Shown here piece after piece: positions 7,835 to 16,506 of a stretch of DNA of 64,000 nt (positions are counted from its first letter, which is position 1; the number at the start of each line of letters is the position of its first letter). Origin of the DNA: Arthrobacter frigidicola. Its GTDB lineage: Bacteria; Actinomycetota; Actinomycetes; Actinomycetales; Micrococcaceae. Below the pieces are notes generated by a model, which had not been told where the DNA came from, ran no database searches, and saw only the letters and a program-made list of their open reading frames with translations. The DNA lies in contig QZVU01000001.1 in the NCBI GenBank assembly GCA_003602285.1, positions 620,001-684,000 of the forward strand, read 5' to 3'. A program made the translations under genes and the position numbers.

Positions 7835-8870
7835 GGCGGTGCTCCAATACGCGTTGGATTCCGAACAGGATCCGGTCAATGTTGGGAATGTATTCGTCCT
7901 CAAGGTCACCCGACGGGTAGGGGACGTCGAATCCCGTCACCCGTTCCACCGGCGCCTTGAGGGTATTGAAGCACCTTTCGGTGACGAGGGCTGCGATTTC
8001 CGCCCCCAGCCCGCTGCTGCGCGGCGCCTCGTGGACGACGACGGCGCGCCGGGTGCGGGAGGCGGATTCGGCGAGGCCGTCGGCGTCGATCGGGCTGAGC
8101 CAGCGCAGGTCGAGCACCTCCACCTCGATACCGTCCTCGGCCGCCAGTTCGGCGACCTGCAGGCAGCGGGCGACCATGGCGCCCCAGGCGATCAGGGTCA
8201 GGTGGCGGCCGGGCCGGGCGATCCGTGCGCCCTCAAGTGCGCCGGCGTCGGCGGGATCCACGGGGCCCTTCTGCCAGTAGCGCGCCTTGGGTTCCATGAA
8301 GATCACCGGATCGGGCATCGAGCCGGCGAGCCGGAGCAGGTGGTAGGCCTGGTGCGGGTCCGCGGGGGAGACAACCTTCAGGCCTGGAACGTGCACGAAG
8401 AGGCTCTCAAGGCTTTCCCCGTGGAGCTCGGGCGCGCGGATCCCGCCGAAGCTGGGCACGCGCAGGGTGACCGGCATGGGCAGGGCGCCGCGGCTGCGGT
8501 AGTTCATCCGCCCGATTTGGGAAACGATCTGGTTCACGGCCGGATACGCGAAGCCGTCGAACTGCACCTCGGGGATGGGGTGGAAGCCGGCCATCGCCAG
8601 GCCGACGGACATGCCCAGGATGCCCGACTCGGCGAGCGGGGTGTCGAAGACGCGCTCGGCGCCGAAGCGGGCCTGCAGCCCGTCGGTGATGCGGAAGACG
8701 CCGCCCAGGCGGCCGACGTCCTCACCGAAGATCAGGGCCTTGGGGTTGTCCTCGAGGACCTCCCCGAGCGCACGGTTCAGGGCTCCCTGCATCGAGAGCG
8801 TCAGCGGCGCGGATGCGGCCGGCCCGTCGCCGGCGGCCGGGGACAGGGGGCTCGACAAGGTCTCAGACAT
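7827..8870 (-). CDS. 2-oxo-acid dehydrogenase E1 component, beta subunit
   Basis: 347 residues, a typical length for PdhB/BkdB/AcoB. It opens with LTLSMQGALNRALGEVL and carries IFGEDVGRLGG and the transketolase pyrimidine and C-terminal domains. With E1alpha it forms the thiamine-diphosphate heterotetramer that decarboxylates a 2-oxo acid and transfers the acyl group to lipoyl-E2. Start ATG 8870 overlaps the E1alpha stop by eight bases (ATGTCTGA), indicating translational coupling. The substrate (pyruvate, branched-chain 2-oxo acids or acetoin) cannot be decided from sequence. An Lrp-type regulator alongside favours amino-acid-derived 2-oxo acids. Confidence 0.88.
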   Translation of the reverse strand: MSETLSSPLSPAAGDGPAASAPLTLSMQGALNRALGEVLEDNPKALIFGEDVGRLGGVFRITDGLQARFGAERVFDTPLAESGILGMSVGLAMAGFHPIPEVQFDGFAYPAVNQIVSQIGRMNYRSRGALPMPVTLRVPSFGGIRAPELHGESLESLFVHVPGLKVVSPADPHQAYHLLRLAGSMPDPVIFMEPKARYWQKGPVDPADAGALEGARIARPGRHLTLIAWGAMVARCLQVAELAAEDGIEVEVLDLRWLSPIDADGLAESASRTRRAVVVHEAPRSSGLGAEIAALVTERCFNTLKAPVERVTGFDVPYPSGDLEDEYIPNIDRILFGIQRVLEHRRG

Positions 8871-9885
8871 GCTCGGATTCCGTCCTCCAGGCGGCGGCCT
8901 GGGCTTTCAGTGCGGGGGTGGGCTGCTGGAAGACGAAGTCGAACATCTCGCTTCCCGGGCGGGGAGCGAGGCCTTCAAGGCCCTGCCGGACCGCCTCGGC
9001 CTCGGCCTCGCCCGCGGCAAGGGCCCCGGCGAAGAAGGAGTCCGGCGTGCCGAAGCGCGTGCGCAGCAGGGCCTCGCAGGCGGCCAGTGGATCGGACCGG
9101 CGGGCCGCCTGCTCCTCATCCAGGCTCCGGTAGCGTCCGGGATCATCGCTCGTCGAGTGCGGGCCCAGCCGGTAGGTCCGGGCTTCGATGAGGATCGGGC
9201 CGCCGCCGCCCCGACAGTGCGCCAGGGCCTGCCGGGTGGCCTCAAGCACCGCCGTGACGTCGTTGCCGTCCACGCTCAGGGACGGCATGCCGTACCCGGC
9301 GGCCCGGGCGGCGACGGACCCACCCGCCACCTGACGCTCGGTGGGCACGGAGATGGCCCAGCCGTTGTTCTGCACGAAGAAGATGACGGGTGCTTTCATC
9401 ACGGCCGCGAAGTTCATGGCCTCATGGACGTCGCCCTGGGAGCTGGCGCCGTCGCCGAAGTAGCTCAGGGCCACGTTGTAGCCGTCCTCGCCGGGCCCGG
9501 CCAGCCTCTGGCCGTGCGCCCAGCCTACGGCGTGGAGCACCGATCCGCCGACCACGGCCTGGATGGGGGCGAAGTGGGTGGTGGCGGGGTTGTAGAGCCC
9601 GCCGTGCCAGGTGGCCTTGTGGGTGGCCATGTACTCGACCATGTCCACGCCCACGGCGCGTGCAACGCCGAGTTCGCGGTAGGTCGGGAAGATAAAGTCA
9701 CGCGTCGGATCGACGGCGTAGCCGCTGCCCACCTGGGCCGCCTCCTGCCCGAGCAGGGGGGCATAGCCGGGGATGATGCCCTGGCGCTGCCAGCGGACCG
9801 CGGCGGTATCGAGCTGCCGTACGGCGGCGAGGAGCCGGTAGAGCTCCTCGAGCTCGCCCCGGTCCGCAGGTGTCGGAGATTCCAT
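8863..9885 (-). CDS. 2-oxo-acid dehydrogenase E1 component, alpha subunit
   Basis: 340 residues. E1alpha features include QRQGIIPGYAPLLGQEAAQ, the thiamine-diphosphate motif GDGASSQGDVHEAMNFA ending in QNN, and the phosphorylation-loop-like RTYRLGPHSTSDDP. It is the first gene of the E1alpha-E1beta-lipoyl-hydrolase operon, transcribed divergently from the Lrp regulator. Start ATG 9885 has AAGGACG six bases upstream; earlier in-frame codons are non-coding in character. No E3 (dihydrolipoamide dehydrogenase) gene is here, so the complex would borrow a shared E3. Confidence 0.88.
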   Translation of the reverse strand: MESPTPADRGELEELYRLLAAVRQLDTAAVRWQRQGIIPGYAPLLGQEAAQVGSGYAVDPTRDFIFPTYRELGVARAVGVDMVEYMATHKATWHGGLYNPATTHFAPIQAVVGGSVLHAVGWAHGQRLAGPGEDGYNVALSYFGDGASSQGDVHEAMNFAAVMKAPVIFFVQNNGWAISVPTERQVAGGSVAARAAGYGMPSLSVDGNDVTAVLEATRQALAHCRGGGGPILIEARTYRLGPHSTSDDPGRYRSLDEEQAARRSDPLAACEALLRTRFGTPDSFFAGALAAGEAEAEAVRQGLEGLAPRPGSEMFDFVFQQPTPALKAQAAAWRTESEHV

Positions 9886-10003
9886 GGTGCGTCCTTGCGT
9901 AGGTGGTCTTGGGTGACGGTATCCGCACCCGGAGGTCCTGCGCAATCTGCCGCGTCGATCCTCCGCAGTTTGCCGCAGTGAACGCCGCCTGGGCGTGACC
10001 GAC

Positions 10004-10041
10004 TGTACAGATTGCTTCGATCTGCCGTTATCGTCTGTACA
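10004..10041. promoter_or_regulatory. Spaced inverted repeat in the Lrp/E1alpha divergent region
   Basis: TGTACAGA (10004-10011) and its exact reverse complement TCTGTACA (10034-10041) have centres 30 bp apart, about three helical turns. They lie between the divergent dehydrogenase operon and the Lrp-family gene. Same-face spacing fits an Lrp octamer or dimer-of-dimers. This is a candidate autoregulatory and operon operator. Confidence 0.55.
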
Positions 10042-10114
10042 AACAGGCATCCGGCCTCAATCAGCCCGGGCGCCGCCGCGGCAGGGCACGGCGTGTCCGA
10101 GAGGAAGGCAACCC

Positions 10115-10615
10115 ATGGAGATCGACCGGCTCGACGTCCGCATCGCCGACCTGTTCGCCGACAACCCCCGGATCTCGGTGCTCGAGGCATCGCGCGTCCT
10201 GGGGGTCGCGCGGGCCACGGTGTCGGCGCGGCTTGAACGGATGCAGCGCAGCGGGGTGATCAACGGCTGGGGCCCCAGCATCGACCCCGGCTCCATGGGG
10301 TACGGCGTGACGGCCTTCTGCTCGCTGATCATCCACCAGGATTCGGGCCACGACGCGGTGGCCGAGGCGCTCGCGGAGATCCCCGAGATCCAGGAACTGC
10401 ACACCGTGTCGGGGGAGAGCGACCTGCTGGCACGGGTCACCGCCCGCTCCAACGCCGATCTGCAGCGCGTGATCGACGCAATCATCGCCACCCGGACCGT
10501 CATCCGCTCCTCGAGCGTCATCGTCCTCAATACCCACTTCGAGGCGCGGACTCTGCCGCTGATGCGGGCCGCGGCCTCCGGGGGCCCTGCCGCAGGGACC
10601 GGGAACCTGTTATAG
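10115..10615 (+). CDS. Lrp/AsnC family transcriptional regulator (BkdR-like by context)
   Basis: 166 residues. An N-terminal AsnC-type helix-turn-helix (LFADNPRISVLEASRVLGVA, then ATVSARLERM) is followed by a RAM/ligand-binding domain (VSGESDLLARVTARSNADLQ). Such regulators sense amino acids or 2-oxo acids and often control an adjacent, divergent catabolic operon. Here that is the 2-oxo-acid dehydrogenase. Start ATG 10115 is set by the AGGAAGG site; upstream in-frame codons to 9995 run across the intergenic palindrome. Its stop codon lies inside the NrtR operator of the next operon. Confidence 0.87.
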   Translation: MEIDRLDVRIADLFADNPRISVLEASRVLGVARATVSARLERMQRSGVINGWGPSIDPGSMGYGVTAFCSLIIHQDSGHDAVAEALAEIPEIQELHTVSGESDLLARVTARSNADLQRVIDAIIATRTVIRSSSVIVLNTHFEARTLPLMRAAASGGPAAGTGNLL

Positions 10616-10631
10616 TCATAATGACTTTAAC
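10609..10631. promoter_or_regulatory. NrtR operator candidate before the NAD operon
   Basis: A 23-bp palindrome centred on A10620 with 10 of 11 pairs matching: GTTA, one mismatch, AGTCAT on the left and ATGACT, one mismatch, TAAC on the right. It overlaps the stop codon of the Lrp gene and sits 43 bases before nrtR. Position and symmetry fit the operator for NrtR, the NAD-synthesis repressor encoded next to it. Confidence 0.75.
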
Positions 10632-10673
10632 CCGGGCTGCCGCGGCGGACTGACCCTCGAAGGCGGTGCAGGC

Positions 10674-11381
10674 ATGGACTTCGGCTCCGCGAACGTGACC
10701 GAACGCAACCAGCTCCCCCCGGCACTGGCGATCTCCACGGTGATCTTCGCCCTCCGCTCTGACGGCGGCCGGCAGGCGCTCTGGATGCCCCTGGTGCGGC
10801 GGATCCGCGAGCCGCACCTGGGCAAGTGGGCGCTGCCCGGCGGGCCGCTGTCCGGCCGGGAATCCCTCCAGGACGCCGCGGCGCGGAACCTGAACGACAC
10901 CACGGGCCTCGCCCCCCGGTACCTCGAACAGCTGTACGCCTTCGGCGGGCTCGACCGTGCCGCAACCCAGCGGCTGGTCTCCATCGTCTACTGGGCCCTC
11001 GTGCAGCCGGGGGAGGCGGACCTGGCGCGCGAATCGGAGAACGTGAAGTGGTTCCCGGCCGACGCCCTGCCTGACCTCGCCTTCGACCACAACACGATCG
11101 TGGAATACGCCCTGTGGCGGCTGCGCAACAAGATGGAATACGGGCCGATCGCCTTCTCCTTCCTCGGCGAGTCCTTCACCCTCGCCCAGGTCCGCGGGGT
11201 CTACGAGGCGGTCCTGGGCCGGGAACTCGACCCGGCCAACTTCCGCCGCCACCTCCGGGCCACCCCCGACATCGTTCCGACTGACACCTTCCAGCAGGGC
11301 GGCAGGCACCGCCCGCCCCGCCTCTACCGCTACACCGGCGCCGCCTCACCCGATCCCGGCTTCCCCAGGAGAACCCCATGA
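10674..11381 (+). CDS. nrtR: NrtR-type Nudix-related transcriptional regulator of NAD synthesis
   Basis: 235 residues: an N-terminal Nudix fold and a C-terminal winged helix (ESFTLAQVRGVYEAVLGREL followed by NFRRHL). The Nudix box is degenerate: where hydrolases have REUxEExG this protein has RNLNDTTG, so the metal-binding glutamates are gone. This is as expected for NrtR regulators, which bind ADP-ribose or related nucleotides as effectors. It heads the operon nrtR-nadA-nadB-nadC-nadS and its stop overlaps the nadA start by four bases (ATGA). The palindrome at 10609-10631 is its probable binding site, giving autoregulation. Confidence 0.9.
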   Translation: MDFGSANVTERNQLPPALAISTVIFALRSDGGRQALWMPLVRRIREPHLGKWALPGGPLSGRESLQDAAARNLNDTTGLAPRYLEQLYAFGGLDRAATQRLVSIVYWALVQPGEADLARESENVKWFPADALPDLAFDHNTIVEYALWRLRNKMEYGPIAFSFLGESFTLAQVRGVYEAVLGRELDPANFRRHLRATPDIVPTDTFQQGGRHRPPRLYRYTGAASPDPGFPRRTP

Positions 11382-12664
11382 CCTCTGTCAACACCGCGGT
11401 CCAGCTCATCACCCGGGCCCAGGCCGAGGCCGCCCCGGCCGCCGGCAGCACCTGTTCGCCAGCGCTCGCAGAGGGCCCGTGGGTCTTCGACACCCCCGTG
11501 CCCACCTACGGGCCGGGCGCCTCGATGGCCGACTCCGCGCCCGCCGCGACCCCCCGCCAGGGCGAACTGCCCGAGGAATACCGGAGGGCCGGCGACGACG
11601 AACTGGACCGGCGCATCACCGCGGCGCGGCAGGCCCTGGGCAGCCGGGTGGTCATCCTCGGGCACTTCTACCAGCGCGACGAGGTGATCCGCCACGCCGA
11701 CTTCGTCGGGGACAGCTTCCAGCTCGCCCGCGCGGCAACCCAGCGCAGCGAGGCGGAGGCAATCGTCTTCTGCGGCGTGCACTTCATGGCCGAGACCGCC
11801 GACCTGCTCTCCCGGCCGGACCAGGCGGTGATCCTGCCCAACCTCGCCGCCGGCTGCTCCATGGCGGACATGGCCGACATCGACTCGGTGACCGACTGCT
11901 GGGAGCAGCTCGCCGAGGTGTACGGCACCGAACCCGACGCCGAGGGCAGGGTCCCGGTGCTCCCGGTCACCTATATGAACTCCTCGGCGGCGCTCAAGGG
12001 GTTCTGCGGGGAGAACGGCGGGATCGTCTGCACCTCCTCCAATGCCGCCGCGGTGCTCGAGTGGGCCTTCGAGCGGGCGCAGCGGGTGCTCTTCTTCCCC
12101 GACCAGCACCTGGGCCGGAACACCGCCAAGGCGATGGGCGTCCCGCTGGAGCGAATGCCGCTGTGGAACCCGCGCAAGGACCTCGGCGGCCTCGCGGAGC
12201 AGAAGCTGCTCGACTCGCGCGTCATCCTGTGGAACGGGTTCTGCTCCGTCCACAAGCGCTTCACCGTCGCCCAGATCGAGAAGGCCCGGGCGGAACACCC
12301 GGGCGTGCGCGTGATCGTCCACCCCGAGTGCCCCATGCCCGTCGTCGACGCCGCCGACGAGGCCGGGTCCACCGACTACATCCGCAAGGCGATCGCCGCC
12401 GGTGCGCCGGGCACCACCTTCGCCGTCGGCACCGAAGTCAACCTCGTGAACCGCCTGGCCGCCGAACACCCCGAACACACGATCTTCTGCCTCGATCCCG
12501 TCATCTGCCCGTGCTCCACGATGTACCGGATCCACCCCGGGTACCTCGCCTGGGTGCTCGAGGGACTGCTCGAGGGCGAGGTGCGCAACCGGATCACCGT
12601 CCCGGCTGCGACCGCAGGCCCTGCCGGGACCGCCCTGCAGCGCATGCTCGCGGTCCGGCCATGA
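11378..12664 (+). CDS. nadA: Quinolinate synthase NadA
   Basis: 428 residues. NadA condenses iminoaspartate with dihydroxyacetone phosphate to quinolinate using a [4Fe-4S] cluster. Recognisable motifs are VILGHFYQRDEV (92-103), FCGVHFMAETA, AAGCSMADMAD (Cys160), NSSAALKG, HPECP (Cys318) and ICPCSTM (Cys377/379). The first is substrate-binding and Cys160, Cys318 and one of the last pair are the likely cluster ligands. An N-terminal extension of about 60 residues is typical of actinobacterial NadA. The start overlaps nrtR and the stop overlaps nadB, each by ATGA, and CAGGAGAA is the binding site. Confidence 0.96.
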   Translation: MTSVNTAVQLITRAQAEAAPAAGSTCSPALAEGPWVFDTPVPTYGPGASMADSAPAATPRQGELPEEYRRAGDDELDRRITAARQALGSRVVILGHFYQRDEVIRHADFVGDSFQLARAATQRSEAEAIVFCGVHFMAETADLLSRPDQAVILPNLAAGCSMADMADIDSVTDCWEQLAEVYGTEPDAEGRVPVLPVTYMNSSAALKGFCGENGGIVCTSSNAAAVLEWAFERAQRVLFFPDQHLGRNTAKAMGVPLERMPLWNPRKDLGGLAEQKLLDSRVILWNGFCSVHKRFTVAQIEKARAEHPGVRVIVHPECPMPVVDAADEAGSTDYIRKAIAAGAPGTTFAVGTEVNLVNRLAAEHPEHTIFCLDPVICPCSTMYRIHPGYLAWVLEGLLEGEVRNRITVPAATAGPAGTALQRMLAVRP

Positions 12665-14310
12665 CCCCGGCTCCGGCCGGCCACCCGGACGCCCCGCGCC
12701 GGGTGGTCATCGTGGGCGGCGGGGTGGCAGGGCTGGCGACGGTGCTCCGGATCCGTCGTTCCCTGCCGGGCGCGCAGCTGACCCTGATCACGAAGGCCGC
12801 CCTCGAGGAGAGCAACACCTGGTATGCCCAGGGCGGCATGGCCGCGGTGCTGTCCGGTGGCCCCGGACAGGAGCAGTCGCCGACCGGTCCCCGGGGAGGC
12901 GCTCAGGACAGCGTGGCCGCCCACGTGGCCGACACCCTGGCCGCCGGCGCGTGCCTCGCCGACGCGGACGCGGTCGGGCTGCTGTGCGGCGGGGCACAGG
13001 ATCAGGTGGGTTGGCTTGAGTCGCTCGGGTTCCGCTTCGACAGCGCCGGCGGTGCGCCCGCCAGCGGCCGGGAGGCCGCCCACAGCGCGGCCCGGATCCT
13101 CCACGCCGGTGGCGACGCGACCGGCCGTGCGCTGGCCGGCGCCCTGATCCGCGCGGTGCGCGCCGACCCCTCCGTGCGGATCCTTGAATCCACAGTTGTA
13201 ACGGACCTGCTGCGTGCGGGCGCGCCCGCGGAGCCCCGCGTCTCGGGCGTGCGCGTCCGCCCGGCGGGCCCCGCCACCGCGGGGGAGCCCGCCGCACGGG
13301 AGATCGCGGCCGACGCCGTCGTGCTCGCCACCGGCGGGGCGGGCAGGCTCTATGAACACACCACCAACCCGGCGGTGGCCACCGGCGACGGCGTGGCCCT
13401 GGCCTGGCGGGCCGGGGCGGTGGTGGCCGACGCGGAGTTCTTCCAGTTCCACCCCACCGCGCTCGATGTTCCCGGCAGCCCGCTCATCTCCGAGGCGGTG
13501 CGGGGTGAAGGTGCGGTCCTCCGCGACGCCTCCGGAACCCGCTTCCTCTCCGCCTACCACCCGGACGGCGAACTGGCGCCGCGCGACGTCGTCTCCCGCA
13601 GCATCTCGCAGCACCTCGCCGCGCGGGGTGAAAGGTGTGTGTATCTCGACGCGACCGCCCTGGGCGGCCCGTTCCTCGCCCGCCGGTTCCCCTCACTGAC
13701 CTCCCTGACGGCGCGCCACGGCCTGAACTGGGCGCGCGAACCAATCCCGGTGGTGCCAGCCGCACACTATTGGATGGGTGGGATCCGCACCGACACTTCG
13801 GGCCGGACCTCACTCCCCGGCCTGTACGCGGTAGGGGAGGCCGCCTGCACCGGCGTGCACGGCGCCAACCGGCTCGCCTCGAACTCCCTCCTCGAGGGAC
13901 TCGTCTTCGCCGGGCGGACGGCCGAAGCCCTGGCCGCCCCGGAGGCCCCGTGGCCGGCGTTCCCGGCAGACCCGCTTGCCCTTGAGTCCCCGGACGCCGG
14001 CGAACCCTTCGACCGGGCGCAGCTGCAGCGCCTGATGACGCGGCAGGCAGGGGTCCTCCGGGACGCGGCCGGGCTAGAACTGGCCGCCAAGCAGCTGGCC
14101 GCGTATGCGCCCGCCGGCAGCACCGTCGAGGAACTCGAAACCGCCAACCTCCTGCTGTGTGCGCGGCTGCTGGTGCATGCCGCCGCGGCCCGCAGGGAAA
14201 GCCGGGGTGCCCACCACCGGTCGGATTTCCCGCTGGCCGATCCGCAATCAGTTCCCGGAAGCATGGCGTACGTCCGTGCTTCCACCCCCGAGGAAGGATT
14301 CCCACAATGA
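12661..14310 (+). CDS. nadB: L-aspartate oxidase NadB
   Basis: 549 residues. This FAD enzyme oxidises aspartate to iminoaspartate for NadA. The N-terminal dinucleotide motif is VVIVGGGVAGLATVLRI. Substrate-site segments include NTWYAQGGMAAVL, VLATGGAGRLYEHTTNP and GVHGANRLASNSLLEGLVF. The reading frame is open far upstream through nadA, but ATG 12661 overlaps the nadA stop (ATGA) and begins exactly before the FAD motif. The C-terminal helical domain is shorter in conserved residues but present. Confidence 0.95.
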   Translation: MTPAPAGHPDAPRRVVIVGGGVAGLATVLRIRRSLPGAQLTLITKAALEESNTWYAQGGMAAVLSGGPGQEQSPTGPRGGAQDSVAAHVADTLAAGACLADADAVGLLCGGAQDQVGWLESLGFRFDSAGGAPASGREAAHSAARILHAGGDATGRALAGALIRAVRADPSVRILESTVVTDLLRAGAPAEPRVSGVRVRPAGPATAGEPAAREIAADAVVLATGGAGRLYEHTTNPAVATGDGVALAWRAGAVVADAEFFQFHPTALDVPGSPLISEAVRGEGAVLRDASGTRFLSAYHPDGELAPRDVVSRSISQHLAARGERCVYLDATALGGPFLARRFPSLTSLTARHGLNWAREPIPVVPAAHYWMGGIRTDTSGRTSLPGLYAVGEAACTGVHGANRLASNSLLEGLVFAGRTAEALAAPEAPWPAFPADPLALESPDAGEPFDRAQLQRLMTRQAGVLRDAAGLELAAKQLAAYAPAGSTVEELETANLLLCARLLVHAAAARRESRGAHHRSDFPLADPQSVPGSMAYVRASTPEEGFPQ

Positions 14311-15236
14311 CCCCACCGGCAGCTGCCTCCGCCCCGTCCGCCGCGGTCTTCGATGCGGTGATCGCTGCTGCGCTCGCCGAGGACTTGCCCTGGGGCGACA
14401 TCACCTGCCAGGGCCTCATCGCGCCGTCGGTCCTGGCCGCCGGCTCCGTCGCGGCCCGGGAGGCCGGAGTCTTCTGCGGGGCGCACGTCATCGAGTCGGC
14501 AATGCGCCTGACCGACCCGCGCATCACCGTGGAGCCGCAGCTGAGCGACGGTGATGCCTTTGCCCCGGGTGCCGTGCTCGCTACCCTTTCCGGTCCCGCC
14601 GCGGGGATCCTTGCCGCCGAGCGCACCGCGCTCAACCTGGCCCAGCGGCTCAGCGGCATCGCCACCCTCACCGCCCGGTATGTCGAGGCGGTCCGGGGAA
14701 CCAGCGCACGAATTGTAGACACCCGCAAGACCACCCCGGGCCTCAGGGCACTGGAGAAGTACGCGGTGCGCTGCGGCGGCGGTTTCAACCACCGGTTCAG
14801 CCTCTCGGACGCGGTGCTGGTGAAGGACAACCACCTGGCCCTGCTGTCCGCGGACGGCCCGGAGGCGCTCACCGCAGCCCTGGCGTCCGCCCGGGCGCGG
14901 CTGCCGCACACCGTGCATTTCGAAGTGGAGGTCGACCGGCTCGACCAGATCGAACCGGTGCTGGCCGCGGGGGTCGACACGATTATGCTCGACAACTTCT
15001 CCCTGGCCGAGCTCGCCGAGGGGGTCCGCCGGGTCGGGGGCCGCGCGCTCGTCGAGGCCAGCGGCAACGTAACGCTGGAAACCGTTGCCGCCATCGCCGC
15101 GACCGGCGTCGACCTGATCTCCTCGGGGGCCCTGACCCACAGCGTCCGCAGCCTGGACCTTGGCCTCGACTTCCGGCCCGCGGCCGGCGCGGGGGCGGCG
15201 GCAGGTGGGCGGCTCCCAGCAGAGCTGCGGTCATGA
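14307..15236 (+). CDS. nadC: Nicotinate-nucleotide pyrophosphorylase (carboxylating) NadC
   Basis: 309 residues. It converts quinolinate and PRPP to nicotinate mononucleotide and CO2. Motifs include EDLPWGDITCQGL near the N-terminus, RTALNLAQRLSGIATLT, the phosphate-binding DTRKTTPGLRALEKYAV with GGG next, and VEVDRLDQ and LDNFSL of the barrel. ATG 14307 overlaps the nadB TGA and follows GAGGAAGG. Co-transcription with nadA, nadB and nadS is implied by overlaps at every junction. Confidence 0.96.
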   Translation: MTPPAAASAPSAAVFDAVIAAALAEDLPWGDITCQGLIAPSVLAAGSVAAREAGVFCGAHVIESAMRLTDPRITVEPQLSDGDAFAPGAVLATLSGPAAGILAAERTALNLAQRLSGIATLTARYVEAVRGTSARIVDTRKTTPGLRALEKYAVRCGGGFNHRFSLSDAVLVKDNHLALLSADGPEALTAALASARARLPHTVHFEVEVDRLDQIEPVLAAGVDTIMLDNFSLAELAEGVRRVGGRALVEASGNVTLETVAAIAATGVDLISSGALTHSVRSLDLGLDFRPAAGAGAAAGGRLPAELRS

Positions 15237-16384
15237 TCTACCTCGACGCCGCCGCCACGACGCCGGTGCGGCGGGAGGTGCTCGAGGCGATGTGGCCGCT
15301 GCTGACGGGCGGTTTCGGCAATCCCTCGAGCCACCATGCGGTCGGTGAGGCCGCCGCGGCGGCCCTCGCTTCCGCGCGGGAGGCCGTCGCAGCGGAACTG
15401 AACTGCCGTCCGGCGGAGGTGATCTTCACCTCGGGCGGCACCGAGGCCAACAACCTCGCGCTGAAGGGGATAGCCCTCGCGGCGCCGCGGGGACGGCACA
15501 TCGTCACGAGCGCGCTCGAGCACGCCGCGGTCCGCGAGCCGTTGTCCTATCTCGAGCGGTACCACGGCTTCCGGATCACTGTCCTGCCGGTGGACGGTGC
15601 AGGGATGGCCGACCCGGAGGAACTCGAGGCGGCGCTGACCGCGGAGACGACGCTGTGCAGCGTGATGTATGCCAACAACGAGGTCGGCACGGTGCAGGAC
15701 ATTGCCCGACTCGCCGGCATCTGCCGGAGCCGCGGGGTGTACTTCCACACCGACGCCGTCCAGGCCGCGGCGTGGCTTCCCCTCGATGTCCAGGCGCTGG
15801 GCGTCGACGCGCTGAGCATCTCGGGACACAAGCTCGGGGCGCCGCAAGGCTCCGGGGTGCTGTACCTCCGGCGCAGGGTCCCGGTGGAGCCGGTGATCCA
15901 CGGCGGCGGCCAGGAGCGGGGGCGCCGCTCGGGCACCGAAAACGTGGCCGGCGCCGTCGGCGCTGCGACGGCGCTGACGGCCGCCCGGCGGGGCTGGGCC
16001 GCTGCCGCGGGGGCCTCCACCGCGTTGCGGGACCGGCTCACCGCCCATGTTCGAGCCGGGGTGCCGGGCGCCGTCCTGACCGGGCATCCGGAGCGGAGGC
16101 TGCCAAACCTCGCTTCCTTCTGCTTTCCCGGCCTCAGTGGCGAATCGGTCCTGCTTGAACTGGAGCGCCTCGGCGTGGTGGCATCGTCCGGCTCCGCCTG
16201 TGCCGCAGGGTCGGACGAGCCCTCCGCCGTCCTGCTCGCCCTGGGCCTCGACGCCGACACCGCCACCACGGCGCTGCGGCTGTCCTGGACCCGGGAAACG
16301 ACGGCGGCGGAGCTGGAGGCGGCGGCCGCCGCGGTCGTCGAGGCAGCCGCCCGGGTGCGGGCCCCGCACGCCGCACGGCTCTAG
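15233..16384 (+). CDS. Cysteine desulfurase, NadS type
   Basis: 383 residues, aminotransferase class V. PLP lysine Lys200 lies in SISGHKLGAPQG, the active-site cysteine Cys323 in SSGSACAAGSDEPS, and TSGGTEANN binds the cofactor phosphate. It starts with ATG overlapping the nadC stop. A dedicated NifS-like desulfurase beside nadA is usually assumed to build or repair the NadA iron-sulfur cluster, so a NadS role is inferred from position. It is the last gene of the operon. The convergent gap 16385-16506 holds no clear terminator. Confidence 0.92.
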   Translation: MIYLDAAATTPVRREVLEAMWPLLTGGFGNPSSHHAVGEAAAAALASAREAVAAELNCRPAEVIFTSGGTEANNLALKGIALAAPRGRHIVTSALEHAAVREPLSYLERYHGFRITVLPVDGAGMADPEELEAALTAETTLCSVMYANNEVGTVQDIARLAGICRSRGVYFHTDAVQAAAWLPLDVQALGVDALSISGHKLGAPQGSGVLYLRRRVPVEPVIHGGGQERGRRSGTENVAGAVGAATALTAARRGWAAAAGASTALRDRLTAHVRAGVPGAVLTGHPERRLPNLASFCFPGLSGESVLLELERLGVVASSGSACAAGSDEPSAVLLALGLDADTATTALRLSWTRETTAAELEAAAAAVVEAAARVRAPHAARL

Positions 16385-16506
16385 GTCGCGGCAGTCCGGC
16401 CGGGGCGGGGCAGAGCCTGATACGCCACGGCTTTCCTCCAGCGGCCCACCCGCTGTCGGTCGGCTGTCAGCCCCCTAGCTGCAGCGCATTGATTGGAGCC
16501 CGGCTG

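Noticed and set aside
11479-12660. A long upstream extension of nadB inside nadA
   Set aside because: The extension is out-of-frame nadA sequence; the nadB FAD motif starts right after ATG 12661, which overlaps the nadA stop.
13484-16369. A 961-codon minus-strand frame under nadB-nadC-nadS
   Set aside because: Low-complexity Arg/Ala/Gly translation, no motif, and it lies entirely under three certain genes.
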